The notes beneath the pieces are model-generated. The model was not told the DNA's origin and did not search any database. It saw only the letters and a program-made list of their open reading frames with translations. From assembly GCF_047126315.1 (NCBI RefSeq), contig NZ_CP138953.1:930001-994000 (forward strand): 64,000 nt of DNA, given 5' to 3'. Each line of letters begins with the position of its first letter. The first letter of the stretch is position 1. Below are positions 40,336 through 48,607 of this stretch, piece after piece. The DNA comes from Shimia sp022448905. GTDB taxonomy: Bacteria > Pseudomonadota > Alphaproteobacteria > Rhodobacterales > Rhodobacteraceae. A program made the position numbers and the translations under genes.

Positions 40336-41412
40336 ATGGCAGATTTTGAAACCCAAGTGCGTGAGTCTCAAGCGCAGGTGGCCGAAGCACAAAACAAGAT
40401 TGCCGAGCTGACCGGGCGCATTGATGCGGCGCGGGCGAAGATGAAAACCGGCGATGATGTTGCGATTGATATCGAGAACGCAACATTGGACGATGTGCAT
40501 GCGCATACGGATGTGATGAACGCCAATATCGCTGAATTGATCATGGGGCTGGATGACGTCACCGCAGCGTTTTCCAAAGACTTTGACCAGATGCGGGATA
40601 AGACCGGCTGGGAGAGCTTTGTTGGTATCTTCAGCCGTGGCAAATCCGAGTCCATGCGGGCGGAACGGATCAAGACGGCCAACATTGATGACAAGCTGCA
40701 GGACCTGATTGCCAAATCCGACGTGATCACCAAGCTGCTCGAAAGCCAACTGGCTGTGCTCGAAGAGCAGAAGGTGAAGGTTGAAGCGAATCTGAGCGAG
40801 ACGCTGGATGAGCGCGAGTTTACGGTTGGGGAACTGGAAAGCCTGCGGGCAGAGATTTTGGGCATGGATCCCAAGATCATCGAGATCGAAAACAAGATTG
40901 CGGTGGAGCAGGACGCGGCGGCGCGGACCAAGCTGGAAACCGAGCTGGCGGACCTGAACAAGGCTTACAATGCGTTGGTGCAGCAGGAGCAGGTGAAACT
41001 GTCCAAAAGCCAGACGCTGGAACGTTATATCGAGAAGGGCAAGACCTGGGTCGACTCCCTGCAAAATCAGGCGGCGACGCAGATGGTGCTGATCAACAAG
41101 CTGCAGACAGACACCAAGCAGCGCGTGGTGCTCTATGATGCGCTGACCAAATCTTTGAAGACCGCGCAGCAGCAGGACATCGCGCACCGCATCAACGAGA
41201 TTGGTGTGGAGACCGACAAAGAAGCGCAGGCGTCTATGGCGGCGATTGGCACGGCGACCAACCAGAAGATGGCCGATATGATGGAAGCCCATGAGGAGCA
41301 CATGGTGTTTGCGCGCGACGTGTTGGAAGCGAAGGCCAAGGCGGACGAACGCTTTGCGAGGCGGTTCCAGAAGATTGTCGAGAAGCACGACAAGAACCTT
41401 TATGGGGCGTGA
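40336..41412 (+). CDS. Long coiled-coil protein, first gene of the unknown ATPase cluster
   Basis: A 358-residue, highly charged helical protein with no signal or membrane span, starting MADFETQVRESQAQVAEAQN. Heptad patterns run through residues 5-40, 105-250 and 290-350 (ITKLLESQLAVLEEQKVKVE, RTKLETELADLNKAYNALVQ). A short central segment, GWESFVGIFSRGKSESMR, may be an amphipathic membrane-binding hairpin. Length and helical layout recall TelA/KlaA tellurite-resistance-type proteins, but I see no decisive motif, so this is only a lead. GGGAGTG precedes the ATG. Its stop overlaps the next start (TGATG). Confidence 0.8.
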   Translation: MADFETQVRESQAQVAEAQNKIAELTGRIDAARAKMKTGDDVAIDIENATLDDVHAHTDVMNANIAELIMGLDDVTAAFSKDFDQMRDKTGWESFVGIFSRGKSESMRAERIKTANIDDKLQDLIAKSDVITKLLESQLAVLEEQKVKVEANLSETLDEREFTVGELESLRAEILGMDPKIIEIENKIAVEQDAAARTKLETELADLNKAYNALVQQEQVKLSKSQTLERYIEKGKTWVDSLQNQAATQMVLINKLQTDTKQRVVLYDALTKSLKTAQQQDIAHRINEIGVETDKEAQASMAAIGTATNQKMADMMEAHEEHMVFARDVLEAKAKADERFARRFQKIVEKHDKNLYGA

Positions 41413-41642
41413 TGAGGCACGCTTGGGAATTCTTCCTAGATTGGGCAATTGGGCCGAAAGTCGCTTGGCCCACTTTGTTTTTATTGACCGGGGCGTTCTG
41501 TTGGGACGTTGTGGCTGCCTCCGGCGAGTTTGAACGAATATTTGGCGTGCCAAATTCGATGATTGGGTTAGCGTTCGTATTTGCCTGGTGGGTGACTTGG
41601 CTTGGCTTTCAATTGGCAAAGAGGCGTGATGCTTCCATTTAG
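41412..41642 (+). CDS. Small two-span membrane protein
   Basis: A 76-residue protein, MRHAWEFFLDWAIGPKVAWP. Two hydrophobic segments are evident (WPTLFLLTGAFCWDVVAA and MIGLAFVFAWWVTWLGFQLA), joined by a short polar loop, with a basic tail KRRDASI. The start overlaps the stop of the coiled-coil gene (TGATG), and its 3' end overlaps the following ORF, so translation is coupled. I do not recognise it. It is more A+T-rich than the flanking cluster genes. Confidence 0.6.
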   Translation: MRHAWEFFLDWAIGPKVAWPTLFLLTGAFCWDVVAASGEFERIFGVPNSMIGLAFVFAWWVTWLGFQLAKRRDASI

Positions 41643-41946
41643 ACTTCGGTGTTTTTTGTGTGTTGCGGCGGGAGTTGCGTTGGCATTGAAGGCTTATTCC
41701 ATTGCGCCCTGCTCGCTTGGCAGCGGCCCTTGTGACTCGGCAGGGCGTGCAGTGGCCTTCGTTGCGTTTCTCTTTGTAGTTTTTGGAGGAATCGGCCCGC
41801 TCTTCAATCGTTGGATGTGGAAGGTGACAAAGATGGCAGATAATCACTATCAGCTGGAGAAATGGCAGGATCGTTGCGACGGTCCTTCGGGACCTGCGAT
41901 AATGTGGTTTTCTGGGATCAATCGTGATGGAAGTTTGAGACCTTGA
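41629..41946 (+). CDS. Small membrane protein (105 residues)
   Basis: Starts MLPFRLRCFLCVAAGVALAL at an ATG inside the end of the preceding ORF. There are two hydrophobic segments (FLCVAAGVALALKAYS and AVAFVAFLFVVFGGIGPLF), then a polar cytoplasmic or periplasmic tail of about 45 residues ending GINRDGSLRP. Cysteines at SIAPCSLGSGPCDSAG between the segments could pair. The stop overlaps the next gene's TTG start (TTGA). No family is recognised. Confidence 0.6.
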   Translation: MLPFRLRCFLCVAAGVALALKAYSIAPCSLGSGPCDSAGRAVAFVAFLFVVFGGIGPLFNRWMWKVTKMADNHYQLEKWQDRCDGPSGPAIMWFSGINRDGSLRP

Positions 41947-43064
41947 CTGACACAATCGAAGACCACACCGCTTTGATGGAGACCCGCGCGTCGCGGCGGT
42001 ATTTTCAGAAGTTTGAGCGCATCACCGAGCATCTGACACAGGTGGCGGCGGCGCGCGCGGCTGAGGGGGCGATTGGGCAGAATGAGGTGGAAATCCTCAC
42101 GCGCTATTTGGCGTCGATTGGCTACACTTTCAAAGCGTTGAGCATGAAGTACCTTCTGGTTGGGCGGCAGACCGGACAGTTCTTTGGCAGCCTTGCGATG
42201 GACGCGGTGGAGAGCGGCTTTCCGGTGTTCAACGAGCTGCTGGTCATGGCGAATGATGCGCAGCAGGCCGAAAGCCATTTGCGCAATATGCCAAGCGCGG
42301 AACAGCTCAAGGATGACATGCTGCGCGCCATCATTGGCGATCAGGAGATCCCGACGAAGCTGCAGTTCGCGCTGAGCCAACGGCTTTATTATGAGGAGCT
42401 TTTGAAAGGAGAGCTGTTCTGGGCGCAGAACCATCCGGAAGTGCGCTGGCAGGGCAATCTGTCGGAGCGGCGGCGTCAGTATCTGCTGCATTGGGCGGTT
42501 TATGACAGTCAGGTGAATTTGCCGACCATTTACTTGATGGACCTAGAGGACACCGGGCGTCGTGCTTTGCCCAAAGACGAGCGGCGCTGGCCGGAAGTGC
42601 AGGCGCATCTGATGGCGCAGGCGGTGGGCGGCTTGAAGTTGGTGACCATTGCCAAAGGGTTTGACGAGAGCTTTGACGACCTGCACCCGAAACGGCTGCG
42701 GCGTATCCATGTGGGGCCGATGTATTCGAGTGCCTTTACGCGGCAGTCGGGGCCGATCCGTGAGGTGCTGGAGGCCGCACGGGCGCCGGAAGGCGAAGAT
42801 TGGACATTGGCCTGGACCACCGAGGATTTGGTAAGTGAGCGCGTTACCGATGAGCGCTCTGGCTGGTTTGGCACGGTGGAGCGGCAGGTCTTTGCCCTCG
42901 ATCCCTTTGCGGGGCACGGCGCGGACACCGGGGCGACGAGTATGGAGCGGTCGATCATCCTGCCACAGCGGCCGTTTCAGGCGCTGGAAGAGCTCAACCC
43001 GCCGGGGTTTGGCAGCGTGACGAAATATGTGGTGAGCTCGCAGGGGCGGGTGTTGCGGTATTGA
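41943..43064 (+). CDS. Conserved hypothetical protein of the ATPase cluster (373 residues)
   Basis: The frame opens at TTG 41943 (MTDTIEDHTALMETRASRRY), overlapping the upstream stop. A later ATG at 41976 is possible. The protein is soluble and mixed helical, with RYLASIGYTFKALSMKYLLV and QRLYYEELLKGELFWAQNHP in the first half. The second half (RRIHVGPMYSSAFTRQSGPI, then GATSMERSIILPQRPFQALE) looks like a separate beta-rich domain. It ends TKYVVSSQGRVLRY. I know no family. It directly precedes the AAA ATPase except for one small insert, so an adaptor or substrate-binding role for that ATPase is a reasonable guess. Confidence 0.75.
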   Translation: MTDTIEDHTALMETRASRRYFQKFERITEHLTQVAAARAAEGAIGQNEVEILTRYLASIGYTFKALSMKYLLVGRQTGQFFGSLAMDAVESGFPVFNELLVMANDAQQAESHLRNMPSAEQLKDDMLRAIIGDQEIPTKLQFALSQRLYYEELLKGELFWAQNHPEVRWQGNLSERRRQYLLHWAVYDSQVNLPTIYLMDLEDTGRRALPKDERRWPEVQAHLMAQAVGGLKLVTIAKGFDESFDDLHPKRLRRIHVGPMYSSAFTRQSGPIREVLEAARAPEGEDWTLAWTTEDLVSERVTDERSGWFGTVERQVFALDPFAGHGADTGATSMERSIILPQRPFQALEELNPPGFGSVTKYVVSSQGRVLRY

Positions 43065-43534
43065 GACGGTTCAAGTGGATACTGATGGCGGGCTTATTGG
43101 CCTTGGTGGTCGGAGAAACTCTGTTCCTGTCGAAGCCAAAATTGGACCGAACCGACGTGTTTTGGGCCTACGCAAATTACTATTCGTTGGCGGAGTTTGA
43201 AGGCTGGGCCTTGCAAAATAGCTTTGTCGCCGAGAACGATTTTTTCGATCCTTTGACTGGGAAGTGGCGTTTTCCCTGTTCGATGCGCCCAGTGGGCTGG
43301 ATGCTGGAGAAACCCAATGCAGCAATTTGCTTCAGCCGGGTTGTCGAGGAAAGTGCAGGCACGTCCAGTGAAGTGATTTTGGCATGCGTATCCAGCGAGG
43401 ATTATCGGTACGATAGCATTGCGATTGCGCACGTGGACAAATCCTGGCCCGCCGGAACTTGGGAAGGAGAGTTGTTGCCTGAAGACTATGGCCAACGAAA
43501 ATGGTGTGAGTTTGAAGCCGCGGTACAAAGATAG
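43061..43534 (+). CDS. Membrane-anchored small hypothetical protein
   Basis: A 157-residue protein whose TTG start overlaps the preceding stop (TTGA). The N-terminus RRFKWILMAGLLALVVGETL is a signal anchor. The following domain has DVFWAYANYYSLAEFEGWAL and four cysteines (FPCSM, AICFS, LACVS, KWCEF), so it probably folds outside the cytoplasm with disulfides. It resembles the ORF at 21331-21768 in plan: an anchor plus a Cys- and aromatic-rich domain. The two do not align obviously. It is more A+T-rich than its neighbours. Confidence 0.6.
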   Translation: MRRFKWILMAGLLALVVGETLFLSKPKLDRTDVFWAYANYYSLAEFEGWALQNSFVAENDFFDPLTGKWRFPCSMRPVGWMLEKPNAAICFSRVVEESAGTSSEVILACVSSEDYRYDSIAIAHVDKSWPAGTWEGELLPEDYGQRKWCEFEAAVQR

Positions 43535-43603
43535 TCAGTGAACAATTGGCCGTTCTATCGGCTTGAGGAATTTAAAAAGATGAAGTTTGGGGTGGAGATT
43601 TAG

Positions 43604-45541
43604 ATGAGCCTGACAAGTGATCAGATGGAGCTGCGCGAAGAGGATATTCGCAAGCATTATGATGCGGCGGTGGGGATGCTGGACGGCTTTGATCACACGC
43701 CGCGAATTGCCAAGGGCAAGGACCCTGTGGCCGCCCCGGAGCGGTCCAGCGGGATTGGCACGCGGCGGCGCTTTCGCAGCACCACGCCGGGGTTGGTGAC
43801 ACGCTCAACCGCGCGGCCGGAAGGCGTGCATCTGGTGGAGCGCATTGAGGGCGCGGGGGGGGAAGATCCGCTGGTGTCCCCTATTCAAGCCAATGTGCTG
43901 CACGGGATGCGGCGGGCTTTGGCGATTGCTTTGGCGGTGGGTGAAAACTTCGCCGAGGCCTCCGGTTTGGCGGATTTGAAGCGGGACAATCTCGCAGGCG
44001 CGCTGGGCGCGGATAAGAAGACGGCGTTTTCCGAATTGTTGGCAGCGGAGGCTTTGGCGGTCAGCTATGTGTTTGCCAATGCAACCTCGTTTCTGCTCGC
44101 GCCACTGCTGGGCGAGACGCAGGTTGAAGTGGGCGAAGTTGAAGAGGTGCTGACCGACAATGCGCAACTGGCGTTGCATGGCGCATTGTGGGAGTTGGAT
44201 CAGGATATCGCTGCGCTGGTCTCTGATGAGGATCGGCTGGTCGCCTGTGTCTGTGCGTTTGCTGAGCAGTTGATGGAGAAGGTCGCCTTGCGGGCGCAGA
44301 ATGCGCCGCAGCTTGCGGCTTTTGTTGGTGCCAGTTGGAAGGTTGAGGCCGACGATCTGACCATCAACGGGTTTACGCCAGCGCGGGCTGCGAAGGGTTC
44401 GACGCTGACCATGACCTTCAAGAAACCCAATGAGGTGGTCGGTAACCACATTGCAAAATACCAGGCGATGAAGCTCGCGAAAATGCTGATGGCTTATGAT
44501 TTTGATCGGCGGCTCAATCCGTTTGCGGAGCTGGGCGGGTTCATCTTTACCTTCATGGGCGACGGCGCGCCGGGGACCGGGAAAACCACGCTCATTCAGA
44601 TGATGGCGGGGCTGATCAACGACTATTGCCGGGTGGCGGGTTATGCCTTCCGCTATCAGAACTTTGGCATCGACAATATCGACAGCTATCAGGGCAAGTC
44701 GGGGCAGAACGCCAAGGCTTTTGTGCAGAATGTGCTCGACCCGCAAGTGATTGGCTTTGGCACCATTGATGACATCGACCAGATCGCGGGCAAGCGCGGG
44801 GATCGGCAGAGTTCGGCAGGGCAGCAGGAGGTCACGGCGGTGTTTATGGAGGCCTTTGCGGGCGCCAACACCGTGGTGCGCGGCAACTGCACCTTTGGCA
44901 TGTTCTCCAACTATCCGGAGAACGTAGACGACGCGCTGCGTCAGCGGGCCGGGGCGCGGTTCTTGGTGGATGGGCCGCAGACGCGGGAGGATTACATCGA
45001 CATCCTCGCTCTGTTGATGGGCAAGAACCACGACATTGCGCTGGGTGATCATGAACTGTTTGAAGCACAGGCCATTCAGAAAGCTGTAGCGGCGAGCTTT
45101 GAGAGCCACAACCGGCCACATGAGGAAGGCTTGCTTAACGTTTTCGACAAGGTTCATGCTCAGGTAGGCGAGTTGGACACCATTGCTAAGATGGGTACGT
45201 ATCTGAAGGCCATTCAGGAGGCTGATCCGCGCTTTACGGGGCGGGCGATCAAGAACATTACTGACGCTGTGAAGGTGCGGGCGATGGACTTTGAATTGCC
45301 GGACGCATGGATGGAAAATCCAGAGCTGTTTTTGGCCAAAGACTACGACACCAAGAAGGCCATGATAAACGAACTGCGGGTGCCGATCACCACCGACATG
45401 GTGGTGCAGGAAATCAACCGCTATGCGGACAGTGAGTTCCGCTATGCCGATAAATCCGACGAGGTCGCGATCTCCAATATGGTGCGCGACATGCAGCGGT
45501 CCGAGGCGGCGAAGCGGCGGTATCTGGAGGGCAAAGGGTGA
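43604..45541 (+). CDS. AAA family ATPase, core of the unknown cluster
   Basis: A 645-residue protein starting MSLTSDQMELREEDIRKHYD. An N-terminal region of about 300 residues without known motifs is followed by an AAA module. This has Walker A GAPGTGKT (321-328), Walker B VIGFGTIDDID (382-392), a sensor-1 asparagine in GMFSNYPEN (about 436), and the arginine-rich DDALRQRAGARF (443-452) as likely arginine finger. The region between Walker B and sensor 1 (KRGDRQSSAGQQEVTAVFME) is unusually Gln- and Ser-rich. Helical C-terminal parts follow. Its nearest relatives by feel are MoxR- or ClpX-type remodelling ATPases. The 69 bp before it contain a 21-codon GTG frame of doubtful meaning (43538-43603). 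Confidence 0.85.
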   Translation: MSLTSDQMELREEDIRKHYDAAVGMLDGFDHTPRIAKGKDPVAAPERSSGIGTRRRFRSTTPGLVTRSTARPEGVHLVERIEGAGGEDPLVSPIQANVLHGMRRALAIALAVGENFAEASGLADLKRDNLAGALGADKKTAFSELLAAEALAVSYVFANATSFLLAPLLGETQVEVGEVEEVLTDNAQLALHGALWELDQDIAALVSDEDRLVACVCAFAEQLMEKVALRAQNAPQLAAFVGASWKVEADDLTINGFTPARAAKGSTLTMTFKKPNEVVGNHIAKYQAMKLAKMLMAYDFDRRLNPFAELGGFIFTFMGDGAPGTGKTTLIQMMAGLINDYCRVAGYAFRYQNFGIDNIDSYQGKSGQNAKAFVQNVLDPQVIGFGTIDDIDQIAGKRGDRQSSAGQQEVTAVFMEAFAGANTVVRGNCTFGMFSNYPENVDDALRQRAGARFLVDGPQTREDYIDILALLMGKNHDIALGDHELFEAQAIQKAVAASFESHNRPHEEGLLNVFDKVHAQVGELDTIAKMGTYLKAIQEADPRFTGRAIKNITDAVKVRAMDFELPDAWMENPELFLAKDYDTKKAMINELRVPITTDMVVQEINRYADSEFRYADKSDEVAISNMVRDMQRSEAAKRRYLEGKG

Positions 45542-45873
45542 GTTGGACTGCGGTGCCTCTCCTATTGATGGTCAGCTTTTGCATGTGTCGCTTGACTCGT
45601 GTGGCACTGCCCAAAAATCTGTGGCTTTGGGCGCTGGCAGGTGCGCTGTCATGCGTGTTCATCGCAAGTGGCGCTGCCTTCATCGAACTTTATCGTGTTG
45701 GGGTTTGGAATTGGGACACAGGTGTTCTGCACGCGTGCGTTTACTTCGATTGGTGCCCAAGGGACTTTGCGTACCAAGTGTTTAGGGAGGCGATGTTCCT
45801 TCTCGTGCCCTTTGTAACGCTTGTCTTAGCAGTCCAACGCGACGCAAGCTGGCCATCCGGAGTGGCAAAATGA
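45538..45873 (+). CDS. Small membrane protein (111 residues)
   Basis: A GTG start overlaps the ATPase stop (GTGA, 45538-45541). The sequence has three hydrophobic stretches (TAVPLLLMVSFCMC, LWLWALAGALSCVFIASGAA, AMFLLVPFVTLVLAVQ). A short loop with HACVYFDWCPRDFAYQVF carries two cysteines. Translational coupling to the ATPase suggests a membrane partner, but codon use is A+T-rich like the other small inserts. No family is recognised. Confidence 0.6.
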   Translation: MSWTAVPLLLMVSFCMCRLTRVALPKNLWLWALAGALSCVFIASGAAFIELYRVGVWNWDTGVLHACVYFDWCPRDFAYQVFREAMFLLVPFVTLVLAVQRDASWPSGVAK

Positions 45874-45910
45874 ACCCGATTGACGCCCAACTTTGCGGGG
45901 GAGAGCCTTT

Positions 45911-46288
45911 GTGTTTGTGATCGACAGCATCGGTTTTTTCAACACGGCGGTGCCGCTCGGCGTCTTGGCGCTGTTGGCGGTGCTGTTGCCGCGTGTGCTG
46001 GTGGATCGTGAGACGCGCTCTCATGGCAAGGTGCTGCACGGAATTGCGCTGTCTGCGGCGTTTTTGGTGGCGATTGGGTTTATGATTTCGATAGGTCTCA
46101 CCCAGATGCGCGGGTTTGAGGCCGTGGGGCATTTTGAGATTGATCCGCTGGGTGCGGCCTGGGTGCATTTGAGACTGTCGCTGATGGCGGCGATTGTCTG
46201 GGCGCCGATTTTGGGGCTGGCCTGGTTTGGCCATGCGCAGGGTGTGGAAGCGCGGCGCGGGCAGGATAGTGCGGCAGTGGAGCGGTGA
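45911..46288 (+). CDS. Small multi-pass membrane protein (125 residues)
   Basis: I place the start at GTG 45911 because GGGGGAGAG lies just upstream; a TTG at 45893 is in frame. Three to four membrane segments are visible (VPLGVLALLAVLLPRVLV, ALSAAFLVAIGFMISIGLT, RLSLMAAIVWAPILGLAWFG). The G+C content matches the core genes of the cluster, unlike the small A+T-rich ORFs. A 129-bp fold-back element lies directly downstream. Function unknown; it is possibly the inner-membrane base for the ATPase. Confidence 0.7.
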   Translation: MFVIDSIGFFNTAVPLGVLALLAVLLPRVLVDRETRSHGKVLHGIALSAAFLVAIGFMISIGLTQMRGFEAVGHFEIDPLGAAWVHLRLSLMAAIVWAPILGLAWFGHAQGVEARRGQDSAAVER

Positions 46289-46300
46289 GCATGGAGATGA

Positions 46301-46429
46301 GGGCCGCGCCCGACCTGGTGGGCGCTTTGGATTGTTTTGGAGTTGGTGATTTGGCGCAAGGAGCGCAGGTGTTTGTGTGTGTTGTGGACGGTGCAAACGC
46401 GCCCTCCGGGGGGAGGTCGGGCGCGGCCC
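46301..46429. repeat. 129-bp fold-back element (long inverted repeat)
   Basis: GGGCCGCGCCCGACCT (46301-46316) and AGGTCGGGCGCGGCCC (46414-46429) are perfect 16-bp inverted repeats. A nested pair GGGCGC (46320-46325) / GCGCCC (46399-46404) extends the structure. The interior is G/T-rich and without an ORF. It occupies most of the 169-bp gap 46289-46457, the largest break inside the cluster. It could be a structured RNA, a terminator or a small non-autonomous element. Confidence 0.8.
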
Positions 46430-46457
46430 GACTTAAGGCCGGGCGGGAGGTTAAAAA

Positions 46458-46973
46458 GTGACAGAAATCAGCAAGTGGTTAGCAGCAAACCAAGCACTAC
46501 TAGTTTCGTTGGGGATACCGGTTTTTACAGTTTTCGTCGGCTTTTTTGGCAGTTATTTGGTTCACAAATCCAAAGCTGACGAAATTCGATTGGCCGGTAG
46601 AGTAAAGCTCTCGGAGTACCGGAAAGAAAACTTCGATGAGTTGATCAAACAAGTGGACCGAATTTATGCTTTAGTTGAGTCCATTTGCTTTCGGAACGCT
46701 TCGAATGAAGGTCTCAGCGAAGAGGATGTCAAGAAAGGCATGTCAGAGATGGTGCTGATTTCATGGGAAATTGCATCGAGAATCCGCGCTAAAGTTGTTG
46801 ATCCAGAAGAGTTCGATCAAGCGGTTTTGGGCACAATTACACATCTATTTGGCGGTAATAGTGAAGATAGTGCCATTGGAGTGGTTCAAGTTCCGGAGTT
46901 TAGAGCACTTTGTCGGGCGATTGTTCGTGCTGAGTGGGAGCTTATTGAAAGTGAATTAAAGAGGTTGGCCTAA
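46458..46973 (+). CDS. Single-span hypothetical protein, A+T-rich insert
   Basis: A 171-residue protein starting MTEISKWLAANQALLVSLGI, with GGGAGG upstream. One membrane segment (LLVSLGIPVFTVFVGFFGSY) is followed by a charged cytoplasmic helical domain (AGRVKLSEYRKENFDELIKQ, then VDRIYALVESICFRN). Base composition is strikingly more A+T-rich than DUF6638 downstream or the gene upstream, consistent with recent acquisition. It lies between the fold-back element and DUF6638. The layout resembles small membrane-tethered proteins of accessory loci, but no family is recognised. Confidence 0.65.
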   Translation: MTEISKWLAANQALLVSLGIPVFTVFVGFFGSYLVHKSKADEIRLAGRVKLSEYRKENFDELIKQVDRIYALVESICFRNASNEGLSEEDVKKGMSEMVLISWEIASRIRAKVVDPEEFDQAVLGTITHLFGGNSEDSAIGVVQVPEFRALCRAIVRAEWELIESELKRLA

Positions 46974-46974
46974 A

Positions 46975-48324
46975 ATGCATAGACTGATCCAACGCGGCCT
47001 GATGTTTGGCAACCTGATCGAGGTGGCCTCGCCGGTTTTGGTGGAGCGCTATAACCGGGCGCTGAAACATCTGACGGGCAAGACCACCAATCTTACCGAT
47101 TTCCACATCGATATCTCGGGTTATTCGCCGGAGATTGGCGACGAGCTAAACGATCATCTCTACCTCAATCACGGGGGCTGCAATCGGCAGTTCATCCTGC
47201 TGACCACGGATCAGAAATCCGCGCCGCTGTTGAACATCAAGTTCTCCACCAGCCGCGATATTCTGCGGCATTTCATTGAGGAAAACGAGCCTCAGCTCTT
47301 TGCTCTGACCGCGCGGGATGCCGTCGCAGGCGAGTTGGTGAATTCGGTATTTTCCGTAAGCCAGCCCGGCAAGCTGATGGACATTCGCAAGGTCACGATT
47401 GAGGCGGACACGACTGAGGGCACGCTGCGCGATGCGGAGAAGCTGGGCGAACTGGCGGATCGGTTCAAGCAGGAGGAAGACGGCTGGTTTGATGATGTGC
47501 TGATTGCTGACATGATCACGCTGGCAATACGCACTGGCGATGTGACGCGCAATCCGGTGAAGCTCAAACATATGGAGTTTGATCAGCAAGACTATTGGAC
47601 CGCGCATTATGGCGGGGTCTACCTGTTCCGCGGCTTGGCGCATCCAGCGGTGATCACGGCGGGTGACAAGGCTGACCTGGGCAAGCTGCCGATCAAATAC
47701 ACGTTTGATTTCAAAGACCGAAATCAGATCGCGAAGTTTCTGGACTACAACGATCTGGCCGAGCCTATTGTGAAAGCGCGGGGCGTGGATGGCGCGGCGA
47801 TTTTGCGCCAGAAGATGGATTTCATCGTTGTGGACGCGGCGCAGGAAGCCGGCGTGGACCTTACTGGGGCAACGCGCAGCGACATTCGCCGTCTGGCGCG
47901 ACAGCATGCGGAGCAACTGCCGCCTGAATACCATGAGCTGCGTAAGATGGTGGATTGGGCGGAAAGTGATGGCAAATGGCCGAAGATCACCAGCGATCAC
48001 CCCGCCTATTTCTACACGCTGCGGGCCACAGACACGGATCAGCGCGATCTGGTGAATATGCTGCTGGCAGAGTTGGCGCCCAAGGACATCCGGCAGCTGT
48101 TTATCTGCCACAAGGAGGTGTTTTATCGCCTCTATCAAGGCTGGTCAGAGACCAAAAAAAGCTTTGTGGCGGATTTCCTGGAGCGGGAGTATCAGGTCGA
48201 CAAGGTTGGCGCGCGCGAGGCTCTGTTTGGCTTTGACGCACCACTGGAGATGCCCCGTGTGACGCGGCGGGCGTCTGAGGATATGATCGCACGGGTTGGT
48301 CCGTGGGGCGCGGTGAGGAGGTAG
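46975..48324 (+). CDS. DUF6638 family protein
   Basis: A 449-residue soluble protein starting MHRLIQRGLMFGNLIEVASP. Recognisable stretches include ERYNRALKHLTGKTTNLTDF, HIDISGYSPEIGDELNDHLY, FVDFHKD-like acidic runs being absent, and DMITLAIRTGDVTRNPVKLK. The C-terminal part has LFICHKEVFYRLYQGWSETK and is rich in charged helices. It matches, from memory, the DUF6638 family found beside AAA ATPases in Rhodobacteraceae. No catalytic motif is evident. The ATG is 1 bp after the upstream stop. By position it is a core component of the cluster, perhaps a regulator or substrate-recognition subunit. Confidence 0.7.
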   Translation: MHRLIQRGLMFGNLIEVASPVLVERYNRALKHLTGKTTNLTDFHIDISGYSPEIGDELNDHLYLNHGGCNRQFILLTTDQKSAPLLNIKFSTSRDILRHFIEENEPQLFALTARDAVAGELVNSVFSVSQPGKLMDIRKVTIEADTTEGTLRDAEKLGELADRFKQEEDGWFDDVLIADMITLAIRTGDVTRNPVKLKHMEFDQQDYWTAHYGGVYLFRGLAHPAVITAGDKADLGKLPIKYTFDFKDRNQIAKFLDYNDLAEPIVKARGVDGAAILRQKMDFIVVDAAQEAGVDLTGATRSDIRRLARQHAEQLPPEYHELRKMVDWAESDGKWPKITSDHPAYFYTLRATDTDQRDLVNMLLAELAPKDIRQLFICHKEVFYRLYQGWSETKKSFVADFLEREYQVDKVGAREALFGFDAPLEMPRVTRRASEDMIARVGPWGAVRR

Positions 48325-48327
48325 ATC

Positions 48328-48594
48328 ATGTTTGCATTGGCAAGATTGTCGGTCGTGGGCTTTGTCGTGCTCACCATTGTCTACATCTGTCTGTCGCTCT
48401 ACTCGCGCGCCAAACGGCGCGACAAGCTTGAGGCGGAATGGGACCGTGAGGGTATGAGCGGCGACCGGGATGCCTTTGTAGAGCAAGGGTTGCAGGACTA
48501 TGACGGCTCTTTGCGTCGCAAATTGATCTGGGGTGTCTATATCATCCCTGTGACCATCGTGATCGCGTTGATCTACTTTATGAATTTCCACTAG
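48328..48594 (+). CDS. Small two-span membrane protein (88 residues)
   Basis: Starts MFALARLSVVGFVVLTIVYI directly after the DUF6638 stop. The first membrane segment is followed by a charged loop (RAKRRDKLEAEWDREGMSGD) and a second segment (LIWGVYIIPVTIVIALIYFM). G+C content matches the core genes, and the spacing (3 bp upstream, 13 bp downstream) indicates a constant member of the operon. Function unknown. Confidence 0.75.
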   Translation: MFALARLSVVGFVVLTIVYICLSLYSRAKRRDKLEAEWDREGMSGDRDAFVEQGLQDYDGSLRRKLIWGVYIIPVTIVIALIYFMNFH

Positions 48595-48607
48595 GGGGAC
48601 CAAAGAC

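Noticed and set aside
40108..41955. A 615-codon open frame antisense to the coiled-coil gene and its neighbours.
   Set aside because: It spans several coupled plus-strand genes, is full of His, Arg and Gln, has no ribosome site and no recognisable domain. It is a high-G+C antisense shadow.
43538..43603. A 21-codon GTG frame that fills the space before the AAA ATPase gene.
   Set aside because: Too short and without a ribosome site. The stop directly before the ATG could be chance, so it is only mentioned with the ATPase.
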